From positions 721,311 to 785,310 of the forward strand of contig NZ_KK073875.1 of assembly GCF_000585395.1 (NCBI RefSeq): DNA of 64,000 nucleotides, read 5' to 3'. Both the position numbers and the translations under genes were made by a program. This DNA is from Saccharibacillus sacchari DSM 19268 (lineage in GTDB: Bacteria; Bacillota; Bacilli; Paenibacillales; Paenibacillaceae). Each line of letters opens with the position of its first letter. The stretch's first letter is position 1. The notes under the pieces were generated by a model. The model was not told where the DNA came from, ran no database searches, and was given only the letters and a program-made list of their open reading frames with translations. Shown one piece after another: positions 52,881 through 61,017 of this stretch.

Positions 52881-53806
52881 TGAAAAAGTTCAACTTTGGC
52901 ACAAAGAAATGGCTCGGAATGACAGGTCTCGCTGCTGTACTGGTACTGGGTGCTTGTTCCTCGGGAGGCGGATCGTCCTCCAACGCGGCAGGTTCCGATG
53001 CTTCGCTGGGCGATCAAGTCGGCCATAAGATCATCGGTATCGACCCGGGTGCAGGGATTATGACGGCTACGCAAAAAGCGATCACCGATTACGGCCTGAG
53101 CGACTGGAACCTGGTCGAAGGTTCCGGCGCAGCCATGACGGCTACGCTTGATAAAGCCATCAAAAAAGAAGATCCGATCGTGATCACAGGCTGGACACCG
53201 CACTGGATGTTCTCCAAATACGATCTGAAATATCTGGAAGATCCGAAGAAATCGTACGGCGAAGCCGAAGAAATCCACACGATCGCGCGTCTCGGCCTTA
53301 AAGACGATCAACCGGAAGCTTATCAATTCCTGAGCAACTTCCAATGGACCGAAGAGGAAATGGGCGAGATCATGATCGCGATCCAAGACGGTACTGCTCC
53401 TGAAAAAGCGGCGACTGACTTCATCGCGGCTCACCCGGACCGCGTAACGGAATGGACGGACGGCATCACTCCGGTCAGCGGCAAAGAAATCACGCTGGCT
53501 TACGTAGCTTGGGACTCGGAAATCGCCAGCTTCAATCTGGTGCAACAAATCATGCAAGAAAAACTCGGCTTTAAAGTCAACGGCCTGCAAGTCGATGCCG
53601 GCCCAATGTGGCTGGGCGTAGCCCAAGGCGACGCCGATGCCAGCCTCGCTGCATGGCTGCCGCTGACTCACGCCGACTACTTGAGCCAGTACGAAGGCAA
53701 AATCGAAGACCTCGGCGCCAACATGACCGGCGTCAAAACCGGCCTCGTCGTTCCGGCTTACGTGGACGCGAATTCGATCGAAGACCTCGTCACTGCTGCC
53801 GAGTAA
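52880..53806 (+). CDS. opuAC: Glycine betaine-binding lipoprotein
   Basis: 308 residues. The signal ends in the lipobox LGAC at about residue 26, followed by a Ser/Gly linker. The ligand pocket tryptophans include ITGWTPHWMF and AYVAWDSE, as in OpuAC. The gene starts on the last base of the opuAB stop codon. Confidence 0.96.
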   Translation: MKKFNFGTKKWLGMTGLAAVLVLGACSSGGGSSSNAAGSDASLGDQVGHKIIGIDPGAGIMTATQKAITDYGLSDWNLVEGSGAAMTATLDKAIKKEDPIVITGWTPHWMFSKYDLKYLEDPKKSYGEAEEIHTIARLGLKDDQPEAYQFLSNFQWTEEEMGEIMIAIQDGTAPEKAATDFIAAHPDRVTEWTDGITPVSGKEITLAYVAWDSEIASFNLVQQIMQEKLGFKVNGLQVDAGPMWLGVAQGDADASLAAWLPLTHADYLSQYEGKIEDLGANMTGVKTGLVVPAYVDANSIEDLVTAAE

Positions 53807-53830
53807 CACCAACTTGTTTTTCTTGAGAAG

Positions 53831-53858
53831 CGACCCTCATCATGAGGGTCGTTTTTTT
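53831..53858 (+). terminator. Intrinsic terminator of the opuA operon
   Basis: CGACCCTCAT and ATGAGGGTCG pair with almost no loop, followed by seven T residues. Confidence 0.88.
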
Positions 53859-53907
53859 GTAGTTCCTGTTCGTGGGGAGGCAGCGCGGGGGCGGCTCCGG
53901 CATGGGG

Positions 53908-54004
53908 TTCGTTTCGGTCGCGTGTTGCATTTGGGAAGCTGGATTGGATTTTACAAAGGAAGCTTCCCAAATGCAAAGGCGAACGTTATCACTCCTACAC
54001 TGAA
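53908..54004 (+). repeat. 97-bp hairpin element, left copy
   Basis: A 16-bp perfect stem (53,925-53,940 with 53,961-53,976, 20-base loop) sits inside a 97-bp unit that recurs inverted at 54,177-54,273 with 91 of 97 bases identical. The weaker similarity extends about 40 bases upstream and 25 downstream. No protein is encoded. Confidence 0.9.
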
Positions 54005-54068
54005 CCCCATGCCTCCGCCTTAGCGCTGCCTGCCTACTCAAGGCAACTTCAAAAAAAGATAGAGTAGT

Positions 54069-54106
54069 AAAAAAACAAAAAAACGCGATCTGGTTAGAGA
54101 TCGCGT
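54069..54106 (-). terminator. Intrinsic terminator of the reductase gene
   Basis: ACGCGATCT and AGATCGCGT form the stem, followed on the minus strand by TTTTTTTG and more T. Confidence 0.85.
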
Positions 54107-54176
54107 CGGGCCTTTATCTTTTATATTATTCCCAAAAAAGGCGTAGCCGCTTTGACAGCGCTAGCGAAGGAGGGAA

Positions 54177-54273
54177 TTCAGTGTAGGAGTGATAACGTTC
54201 GCCTTTGAACTGGGGAAGCTTCCTTTATAAAATCCAATCCAGCTTCCCAAGTTCAACACGCGACCGAAACGAA
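54177..54273 (-). repeat. 97-bp hairpin element, right copy (inverted)
   Basis: Inverted copy of 53,908-54,004. The stem is 54,205-54,220 with 54,241-54,256. Two of the three stem positions that differ from the left copy are changed on both sides so pairing is kept; one is now a G-A mismatch. It lies in the 3' untranslated part of the reductase transcript. Confidence 0.9.
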
Positions 54274-54317
54274 TTTCCTCCGAAGCGCCCCCAGCTGTCA
54301 TCGCCCCACCCAACAGC

Positions 54318-54959
54318 TTAGGCTTTTTCCCCCACAACACTAAAGCGCGCGTTCACGTGTTTACCGTTTTCGATCTCGTCGACGATCGCGATCGCGTAGT
54401 CCGGGTAGCTGATGTAGCTGTCGCCTGCGGCGTTGACGGTCAGCACTTCGCCTGCGGCTTGGTAGCTGCCGGTTTTTGCGCCGTCGGCGTCAAAGAAAGC
54501 GGCCGGGCTGACAAAAGTCCATTGGATGCCTTCGGAAGCTTGAAGGTCTTTCAGGTTTTGGGTTTGATTCGAAGCGGTGGGTTTGTACAGATCCGGGAAG
54601 TCCGGCGTATCGATCAGACGAGTCGTTTGCGCTTCGTCCACGAACAGGCTGCCTGCGCCGCCGACTACGATCAGACGCGATTCAGGAGCACCCTTGAACG
54701 CTTCGATCAATTTGCGACCGGCTTCGACGTGACCCGCTTCTTGACCCGGAGGCATGCTGATCGCGTTAACCACGGCATCGAAGCCTTTCACGTCTTCAGT
54801 GGTCAGGCTTAATACGTCTTTTTGTACAGCGGTTACGCCTTCTTCGTTGAACTTGGACGCGTCGCGCACGAACGCCGTAACCTCATGACCGCGTTCTTTC
54901 GCTTCTTTGACGATCAGATTGCCTGCTTTGCCCGTAGCGCCGATAACTGCGATTTTCAT
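54318..54959 (-). CDS. NAD(P)H-binding SDR (NmrA/YwnB-like reductase)
   Basis: 213 residues from ATG 54959, with GGAGG upstream. The Rossmann motif is IAVIGATGKAGNLIVKEA. SRLIVVGGAGSLFVD and the WTFVSPAAFFD segment are typical of small atypical SDRs related to YwnB and to flavin/biliverdin reductases. A consensus promoter with an operator-like repeat lies upstream, so it is probably inducible, perhaps by electrophiles. Substrate unknown. Confidence 0.88.
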   Translation of the reverse strand: MKIAVIGATGKAGNLIVKEAKERGHEVTAFVRDASKFNEEGVTAVQKDVLSLTTEDVKGFDAVVNAISMPPGQEAGHVEAGRKLIEAFKGAPESRLIVVGGAGSLFVDEAQTTRLIDTPDFPDLYKPTASNQTQNLKDLQASEGIQWTFVSPAAFFDADGAKTGSYQAAGEVLTVNAAGDSYISYPDYAIAIVDEIENGKHVNARFSVVGEKA

Positions 54960-55047
54960 AAGTAAAACCTCCATTGGGATTTAGATTGCGATGCGCGTCT
55001 CGCCTTTGATAAGAAGAAAAGCAGCGAGATCGTCACATCGGTTTATT

Positions 55048-55084
55048 TGTAACCATTATAGTTACATTAGATTGATTTTGTCAA
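55048..55084 (-). promoter_or_regulatory. Consensus promoter with overlapping operator
   Basis: Perfect TTGACA (55,079-55,084) and TATAAT (55,055-55,060) are 18 bases apart. TGTAAC-N7-GTTACA (55,048-55,066) straddles the -10, an ideal repressor site. Confidence 0.85.
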
Positions 55085-55101
55085 CCCTCTTTTCGAAAAT
55101 C

Positions 55102-55154
55102 AAAAAAAGCAGCCTTTCCGCCAACGATTCATTCGTCGCGAAAGACTGCTTTTC
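55102..55154 (-). terminator. Intrinsic terminator of yhaM
   Basis: AAAAGCAG.CTTTC pairs with GAAAG.CTGCTTTT, followed by a T-run on the minus strand, 8 bases after the stop. Confidence 0.8.
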
Positions 55155-55162
55155 CCTTCATC

Positions 55163-56128
55163 CTATACCTGATCCTTCGGCCCGCGGTATAGCGCTTTGC
55201 CTTCCAGCACGCGCAGCGGAACGGTCCATTCTTCATTGTCCGGCATCATATCGAGCGCATCTTCCGCAGCTTGGAGCTTAGCGTCCAACTGGTCGATGTA
55301 ATGCAGCGCGATCGCTTCAGCCGTCTGAGGCTGCACCGGGCTGCCCCACTCGCCCTTATTATGATGCGCCAATACCAAATGCTGCATCAAAATGACTTTT
55401 TCCGATGCGGGATCAAGTTCCAGCTTGATCGCCGCTTCCGTAATCCACGTCGAAGCCAACGCCAAATGGCCGATCAGTTTACCGGTAAAGCTATATTCGG
55501 ACACGACCCCGAGCTCGGCGGTCATTTCTTCCGTTTTGGCGATGTCGTGCAAAATAATTCCCGCCAACAACATGTCGCGATTCAGGAACGGACGCTGTTT
55601 GCAGATGAACTCAGCCAACTCCAGCATACGTACCGTGTGATAAGCCAAACCTGCGTAAAAGGCATGGTGCATCCCTTTTGCCGCCGGATAATGCATCAGC
55701 TTGTCGCCGACCTTTTCCACGCAGTAATCGACAATGCGGCGCAGATCCGTATCCGCAATCCCCGCTGCCGTCGTTTTGATCGTATACACCAGATCGTTCG
55801 GCGGCACCGGAGCAGAACGAATAAAGTCGGTTAACGTATATCCGTCTTCCGGATCGGCAGCGCGCAGCTTAGTGACTTTGAATTGCGGCTTTTCTCTATA
55901 TTTCTGTACGAGCCCGCGCACTTTAACGAGCATCGGCGCGAAAAACGTCTCCTTATCCAATGTGCTGACATCCCACATTTTCGCCGGAATTTCGCCGCTC
56001 GCATCGGCTAGCACGAGGTCAAAATAATCCTTCGGCGGCGTAGAGTTTGTTTGCTTCAGGTCGGCTGATTTTAACAGGTAAAATCCTGTAATGTCGTCAC
56101 CTTCGATAAATTCCTTAATTGTTTTCAT
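55163..56128 (-). CDS. yhaM: 3'-5' exoribonuclease YhaM
   Basis: 321 residues from ATG 56128 (MKTIKEF), with GGAGG upstream. An N-terminal OB fold (about 10-90) is followed by an HD domain: MHHAFYAGLAYHTVRM, LLAGIILHDIAK and MQHLVLAHH carry the metal ligands. It degrades RNA 3' to 5' with Mn or Co. The leader of about 175 bases holds three 18-bp tandem repeats. Confidence 0.94.
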   Translation of the reverse strand: MKTIKEFIEGDDITGFYLLKSADLKQTNSTPPKDYFDLVLADASGEIPAKMWDVSTLDKETFFAPMLVKVRGLVQKYREKPQFKVTKLRAADPEDGYTLTDFIRSAPVPPNDLVYTIKTTAAGIADTDLRRIVDYCVEKVGDKLMHYPAAKGMHHAFYAGLAYHTVRMLELAEFICKQRPFLNRDMLLAGIILHDIAKTEEMTAELGVVSEYSFTGKLIGHLALASTWITEAAIKLELDPASEKVILMQHLVLAHHNKGEWGSPVQPQTAEAIALHYIDQLDAKLQAAEDALDMMPDNEEWTVPLRVLEGKALYRGPKDQV

Positions 56129-56200
56129 CGTTCCTCCATACGGTTCGTTCAATCTTCGATCCCTCCGGGCAAGAAGATTAAAAGAACCCGCGCTAAGCGA

Positions 56201-56254
56201 TTGTAGTTAGATGGTGCATTGTGGTTGGATGGTGCATTGTGGTTGGATGTTGCT
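56201..56254. repeat. Three 18-bp tandem repeats
   Basis: Units TTGTAGTTAGATGGTGCA, TTGTGGTTGGATGGTGCA and TTGTGGTTGGATGTTGCT follow without gap in the yhaM leader. Confidence 0.9.
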
Positions 56255-56310
56255 TTTAGATCTTGCTTTATAGTTAGGCATTCTTTTGAACTTACGCAAT
56301 CCTTCCTTCT

Positions 56311-56338
56311 ATTATATAGCGTAAATCCCCAGGAACAA
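56311..56338 (-). promoter_or_regulatory. Likely yhaM promoter
   Basis: TTGTTC and a perfect TATAAT are 16 bases apart; transcription would start near 56,304. Confidence 0.6.
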
Positions 56339-56382
56339 AATACGAACAATCATATTGTCCCCTCTGTATATCCTCTCTATGC

Positions 56383-56437
56383 AAAAAAACTCCGCCACAG
56401 GCGACCCGAGTAGACTCAGACCGTTCTGCCGCGGAGC
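56383..56437 (-). terminator. Intrinsic terminator of ykuS
   Basis: CTCCGC and GCGGAG close a 50-base structured loop, followed by seven T residues on the minus strand. Confidence 0.7.
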
Positions 56438-56497
56438 TATGGATCCAGGAATACGCGCTTCAAGTTTCCCGGATCTTTTTAAACAATTCCAAAACCG

Positions 56498-56734
56498 TTA
56501 CGCTCCGCTCAAGCTCTGCTCGACGCGTGCCAAAACGTCGTTGATCGAGAGCCCTTCAATGCTGATCACCGGAAAATCGAATTGGTCGGTATTGCCGTCG
56601 TTCAGCGCACGCACCACGCCGAGATCGAATCCGCTGATGTTTTCATCGCTCTCAAACAACTCCACTTCGTATCCTTTTTCCTCAAGAGCTTCTTTCACGT
56701 CTGCAAACGGTTGTTCCACTGCAATCTTGGCCAT
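56498..56734 (-). CDS. ykuS: UPF0180 family protein YkuS
   Basis: 78 residues from ATG 56734, with GGAGG 8 bases upstream. The start MAKIAVEQPFADVKEALEEK and overall length match the YkuS family. Function is unknown. It is about 165 bases downstream of the GH31 gene on the same strand. Confidence 0.88.
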   Translation of the reverse strand: MAKIAVEQPFADVKEALEEKGYEVELFESDENISGFDLGVVRALNDGNTDQFDFPVISIEGLSINDVLARVEQSLSGA

Positions 56735-56902
56735 GGTCGGCACCTCCGGTGTATGAGTGAGCTAGACACGAAAAGCTTCCGCGTCTTCCGTCATCCATTT
56801 CCCCGTTTTGCCTTGCACTGAAACCGAGAGAGCGGCCATATTGCTGCACTTTTCCCTCAAGATTCATCATCCGAAAAGAAAATCGCCGGATTGAATCTCT
56901 GT

Positions 56903-59296
56903 TCAATATCGCGTGGCGCGATCTGGCTGGACGTTCAACCGAACCTCTCCGCCGCTTGCCGATATGCTAAACGTCGTATTGCCGTCCTCGGTCTCGAACT
57001 CGATCGGCTGTCCGTCCGACGTAACGGATGAAGCAACAACCCCATGCACGGCAACCCGAATCAGGCTGTACCCTTCCGCATAACCGGCATGGACTTTTTC
57101 CAAGTTAAGCACAAGACCGTCGTCCTTCACTTCCTGCGCAAACCGGAATTCGTTATATCCTCCGTCCCGATACGCGTAGCTTTCCCCGTCATCTTCGAAG
57201 TGCGTGTACTCGCCGCTGCCCGGATACACGTAAAGCAGCAGTTCATCGACCTTCCGCTCGCCGACATAACGTCGATCCGGATAAGCCGGCAGCAGCGTTC
57301 CCGCACGCACGTAGATCGGGCAGACGTCCAGCGGCGCTTCGGCCAGAATCGTCCGCCCGCCTTCCAGACGTTCTCCGGTGCGATCATCGAACCAGACGCC
57401 TTCCGGCAAATACACGCCGCGATGCCGCTTCCCTTGCTCCACGACGGGCGCGACCAACAATCGGCTGCCGAACAAGAACTGATCGTCGATCTCATGCACA
57501 TTTGGATCTTGCGGATATTCCAAAACAAGCGGACGCAAAGGCGCCAGTCCTGTTTGTTCCGCTTCGCGCATCAGATCATACAGATACGGCAGCAGCCGAT
57601 AACGCAGCTTCATGGCCTGACGATACGCATCCAGCGTCTCTTCGTCGTACGCCCACGGTTCCTGATCCCGCGTGCCGATAGCCGTATGGTTGCGGAACAG
57701 CGGGCTGAATGCGCCCACCTGTACCCAACGCACCAACAATTCCGGCGTGCAGTCGTGCGAGAAACCGCCGACGTCGCAGCCGCTGAACGCAAAACCGCTC
57801 AGACCCAGACTGGTAAGCTGCGGAATCGAAAGGCGAAGATGTTCCCAGAAGCTCTGATTGTCGCCGGTCCACACCGTCGAATACTTTTGCGTTCCCGCAT
57901 AAGCCGCTCTGGTAATGACGAAAGGCCGTTTCCCCGTTGCGTTCAACAGGCCGTCGAACGTCGACTTGGACATCAGATGACCGTAAACGTTATGAATTTC
58001 GCGATGATCCGCCGGGCGGCCGTCGTTCTTGAACTGTACGTCGTCCGGCAGCGGCCCCGTGAAGCTCGCCGGTTCGTTCATATCGTTCCAGATTCCTGCC
58101 ACGCCCGCGTCCAGCATGATCTTCTGGTTATCCGCCCACCATTTGCGTACCGGCTCGTCCGAAAAGTCCGGATACACCGAATCGCCCGGCCATACCGTAT
58201 TCACGTAAGTCACGCCGTCTTTGTCGGTCGCGTAATAACCTTTTTCCAACCCTTCATCGTAAATGGAGTAGCCTTTGTCCTTTTTCACGCCGGGATCGAT
58301 GATCGTCACCAGCTTGATGCCCATATCGCGCAGTCTTGCCGCAAGCGCCGCCGGATCAGGGAAGCGTTCCTTGTCCCAGGTGAACACGCGATACCCGTCC
58401 ATATAGTCGATATCCAGATGGATCGCGTCCAGCGGCAGATCGTGTTCCCGGAACTTTTCCGCGACTTCGAGCACTCTCGACTCCGGCGCGTACGACCATC
58501 TGGACTGATGCGCGCCGAGCGTCCAGAGCTGCGGCAGCGGCGTGCGTCCGGTGAGTGCGGTATAGCGGGTCACGACGTCTTTTACGCCGGGGCCCTGAAT
58601 GAAGTAATAATCCAGATTGCCGCCGTCGGCGCCGAAGTAGTAATACGCCGAATTTTCTTTGCCGAGATCGAAGAACGTTTTGAAAGGATTATCGAAAAAC
58701 AGTCCGTACGCCGCCCGCTCTTTCAAAGTGATAAAGAACGGAATGCTTTTGTACAGCGCTTTATGGCTCTCGACATGCGGCGACGGATCATCGGTGTTCC
58801 ACATTTCGTATTCGTAGCCTCGTTTGTTCAAAGGCCCTGTTTTATCGCCGAGTCCGTAGAACTTTTCTTCGCCTTCCATCGCTTTCAATACTTCGATCTT
58901 GTGATGGCCGCTCGTGCGCATCGCTTCGTGACCCTCGCCCTCCGCGATGCTCACGTTGCCCCGACGCAGGAACGGATCCCGGCCGCCTCGGTAATCCAGA
59001 CATAGCGGCGTTCCGGCAGCATCGTAAATATCCACGTAAAAATGATCGTATACGCGCACCGTCAACTTTTCCGTCGAGATCTCCAACTGTCCTTCGCGTT
59101 CGCTGACCCGGTAATCGCATGCCTCGAAAGCCGGATTCGGCTGCTCGACCGCACGCGATTCCGGTTCCTGCGTATGCAGCGGCGCGAATACATGAATGAT
59201 CCAAGGATTGATAATCTCGATCCAACCTTCGCCACCCTCGTATTGAACCGTGACTCGGCGACCTTCTTTTTCGTACCCCGTTCGTTTACCCCACAT
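56903..59296 (-). CDS. GH31 alpha-glucosidase
   Basis: 797 residues. The catalytic nucleophile Asp is in IWNDMNEPASF and the acid/base Asp in TVWTGDNQSFWEH. LDAIHLDIDYMDGYRVFTWD is another family block. The N-terminal beta-sandwich, barrel and C-terminal DUF5110-like sheets are all present. It lacks a signal peptide, so it acts on imported oligosaccharides with alpha-glucosidic links. AAGGAGG precedes the ATG. The gene stands alone. Confidence 0.95.
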   Translation of the reverse strand: MWGKRTGYEKEGRRVTVQYEGGEGWIEIINPWIIHVFAPLHTQEPESRAVEQPNPAFEACDYRVSEREGQLEISTEKLTVRVYDHFYVDIYDAAGTPLCLDYRGGRDPFLRRGNVSIAEGEGHEAMRTSGHHKIEVLKAMEGEEKFYGLGDKTGPLNKRGYEYEMWNTDDPSPHVESHKALYKSIPFFITLKERAAYGLFFDNPFKTFFDLGKENSAYYYFGADGGNLDYYFIQGPGVKDVVTRYTALTGRTPLPQLWTLGAHQSRWSYAPESRVLEVAEKFREHDLPLDAIHLDIDYMDGYRVFTWDKERFPDPAALAARLRDMGIKLVTIIDPGVKKDKGYSIYDEGLEKGYYATDKDGVTYVNTVWPGDSVYPDFSDEPVRKWWADNQKIMLDAGVAGIWNDMNEPASFTGPLPDDVQFKNDGRPADHREIHNVYGHLMSKSTFDGLLNATGKRPFVITRAAYAGTQKYSTVWTGDNQSFWEHLRLSIPQLTSLGLSGFAFSGCDVGGFSHDCTPELLVRWVQVGAFSPLFRNHTAIGTRDQEPWAYDEETLDAYRQAMKLRYRLLPYLYDLMREAEQTGLAPLRPLVLEYPQDPNVHEIDDQFLFGSRLLVAPVVEQGKRHRGVYLPEGVWFDDRTGERLEGGRTILAEAPLDVCPIYVRAGTLLPAYPDRRYVGERKVDELLLYVYPGSGEYTHFEDDGESYAYRDGGYNEFRFAQEVKDDGLVLNLEKVHAGYAEGYSLIRVAVHGVVASSVTSDGQPIEFETEDGNTTFSISASGGEVRLNVQPDRATRY

Positions 59297-59329
59297 GCTT
59301 GACGTCCTCCTTCGGCGGAATGTCTTGCT

Positions 59330-59344
59330 GGTTATGTATTAACC
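59330..59344. promoter_or_regulatory. Palindrome GGTTA-N5-TAACC upstream of the GH31 gene
   Basis: A 15-base inverted repeat 34 bases before the start codon, next to a TTGACA. It could be a sugar-regulator operator. Confidence 0.35.
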
Positions 59345-59403
59345 TTGACGGATGGGGAAAGCGATGTCAAATTCGTTCTCTCGATCCTTTGTACTGTTAA
59401 CCA

Positions 59404-59450
59404 ATAAAAAAGACGTCACGGCCTGAGCTTCAGACCATGACGCTTTTCCT
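59404..59450 (-). terminator. Intrinsic terminator of trxA
   Basis: AGCGTCATGG and CCGTGACGTCT pair imperfectly, followed by TTTTTTATT on the minus strand. Confidence 0.65.
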
Positions 59451-59465
59451 TTTAACAACGACCGC

Positions 59466-59780
59466 TTAGCGATGCTTCTCGATCAACTGCTTCAGCGCCG
59501 CTTTGCTTTGTACGCCGACTACGCCTTCGACAGGCTGGCCGTCTTTGAACAGCACCAGCGTCGGAATGCTTTTTACGCCGATGGCGTCCGAAATCTGCGG
59601 GTTCTCGTCGACGTTCAGTTTGGCGATTTTGGCGGAGCCTGCGAGCTCGCCGTCCAATTCATCCAGAATCGGAGCGATCGTGCGGCAAGGGCCGCACCAA
59701 GGTGCCCAAAAGTCTACCAGCGTTAATCCGTTTTGAATATCGTTCATGAACGTTTGATCCGATGTATGTGTAACCGCCAT
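59466..59780 (-). CDS. trxA: Thioredoxin
   Basis: 104 residues from ATG 59780, with AGGAGG upstream. The active site is WAPWCGPCR (about 30) and the cis-Pro is in KSIPTLVLF. It is a general disulfide reductant, recharged by thioredoxin reductase. It follows a second thioredoxin-like gene by 37 bases, and both face a GntR regulator. Confidence 0.95.
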   Translation of the reverse strand: MAVTHTSDQTFMNDIQNGLTLVDFWAPWCGPCRTIAPILDELDGELAGSAKIAKLNVDENPQISDAIGVKSIPTLVLFKDGQPVEGVVGVQSKAALKQLIEKHR

Positions 59781-59817
59781 GTTCAATTCCTCCTAATAGG
59801 TATTCAAATCAATTTGC

Positions 59818-60141
59818 TTACGCATAGTGTTCAACAATACGATCCAACTTCTCTTGCAGCAAGCCGAAGCGCACAAACCGATCTTCCCGCAAAAACTCTT
59901 TGCCGTCGATCAACAGAAGCATGATCGGAGCGGCCAAAATCAGAAAGCGTTCCGCGACTTCTTCAACCTCGGTCGCATCGAGATGCGCGAAACGGATCGA
60001 AGAATAGTCGTTCAGCAGTTCCCGAAGCTTCGGCAGCAGCGCATGGCAGGTACTGCAATCCGGCGTCGATACGTATAAAAAGCTTAAACCCGAACTTTCT
60101 GCGAATCTATCGACTTCGTTGATTGTAGTCAATTCCTGCAT
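59818..60141 (-). CDS. Thioredoxin-like protein with CSTC active site
   Basis: 107 residues from ATG 60141. The active-site motif is TPDCSTCHALLP, not the WCGPC of true thioredoxins, and the cis-Pro appears in LAAPIMLLLIDG. It resembles Bacillus YdbP/YtpP-type small thioredoxins. The only strong ribosome site (GGAGG) is 15 bases upstream, so translation may be weak. Probably cotranscribed with trxA. Confidence 0.83.
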   Translation of the reverse strand: MQELTTINEVDRFAESSGLSFLYVSTPDCSTCHALLPKLRELLNDYSSIRFAHLDATEVEEVAERFLILAAPIMLLLIDGKEFLREDRFVRFGLLQEKLDRIVEHYA

Positions 60142-60187
60142 GGGCCTTATTCCGATCCTCCTTATCACTGTTAACTATAGAATTCAA

Positions 60188-60199
60188 TTAACTAGTTAA
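60188..60199. promoter_or_regulatory. Palindrome TTAACTAGTTAA in the trx/gntR divergent region
   Basis: A perfect 12-bp palindrome; a related GTTAACTA lies 16 bases to the left. It is a candidate operator for the GntR product. Confidence 0.45.
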
Positions 60200-60328
60200 A
60201 TAATCATTTGTACATAAAGAATAATCAGTTTTACCCGACTTGTCAAGAGAGGCTTGATTTTTGATGTGTTCTTTTTTAAGCTTAAGTTATCTAAATCAAT
60301 AGGCAATCAAGAAAGTAGGTTGTACCGC

Positions 60329-61009
60329 ATGGAAAATTCGGGTGCCTTGTTCAATGTCGATACGCGTTCCCCGCTCCCTATTCATGTCCAAATCAAAGAA
60401 CAAATCAAATGGTTGATTGGAAAGGAATTGCTCAAACCGGGCGATCCTCTTCCTTCAACCAATCAATTGGCCGATCAGTTATCCATCAACCGAAACACGA
60501 TCCAGAGCGTGTATGCTCAATTGAAGGAAGACGGGTTGCTGCTCATGCAAAAAGGACGCGGAACCCGGGTGGCCGACGAGCGGCAGATCGAACGGTTCAA
60601 AAGGGATCATCCCCATTTCGCTTTTACGGAAAAAATGATTGAAGAAGCCCGAAAAGAGAATCTCGCGCTGGACGATCTTCTGCTTTCGGGCTTCGCGTAT
60701 GTGCAGCTGTTCGGCGAACGTCAACAACGCAAGCCCCGCTACTTGTTTATCGAGTGCAAAGACAGCTCTTGCATCTTCTATCTGGACGAAATCAAACGAT
60801 TGACTTCCGCCGACGTTCAAAGCTTGGATATCTCCTCGTTATCGGAAGAAGACGCTATTCGGGCGATCGGCGCGGCGGACGTGATCGTCACTAGGTCGGA
60901 TCTGGCCGAAAAGCTGCAAAAATTCGCCGACGAAGCCGGAAAAACGATTATAACCGTAGGTTCCACCCGCGATGTGCCTTTGCTGCTTAACCTTGTCCGG
61001 CATTCGTGA
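60329..61009 (+). CDS. GntR-family transcription regulator
   Basis: 226 residues from ATG 60329. The winged helix (about 15-80) has PIHVQIKEQIKWLIGKELLK, PGDPLPSTNQLADQLSINRN and GRGTRV, like YtrA. Unlike YtrA it has a C-terminal domain of about 130 residues, including RYLFIECKDSS, an alpha/beta pattern also seen in some other GntR proteins. It is divergent from two thioredoxin genes and probably controls them. Confidence 0.87.
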   Translation: MENSGALFNVDTRSPLPIHVQIKEQIKWLIGKELLKPGDPLPSTNQLADQLSINRNTIQSVYAQLKEDGLLLMQKGRGTRVADERQIERFKRDHPHFAFTEKMIEEARKENLALDDLLLSGFAYVQLFGERQQRKPRYLFIECKDSSCIFYLDEIKRLTSADVQSLDISSLSEEDAIRAIGAADVIVTRSDLAEKLQKFADEAGKTIITVGSTRDVPLLLNLVRHS

Positions 61010-61017
61010 ACGTCGAC

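Noticed and set aside
56201..56254. CRISPR-like array
   Set aside because: The 18-bp units are directly adjacent without spacers and no cas genes are near.
56149..56349. 66-codon frame with SNHNAP repeats
   Set aside because: The repeats are the 18-bp DNA repeats read in frame; the frame covers the yhaM promoter and lacks a ribosome site.
57044..59005. 653-codon open frame on the plus strand
   Set aside because: Antisense to the GH31 gene, composition typical of shadows.
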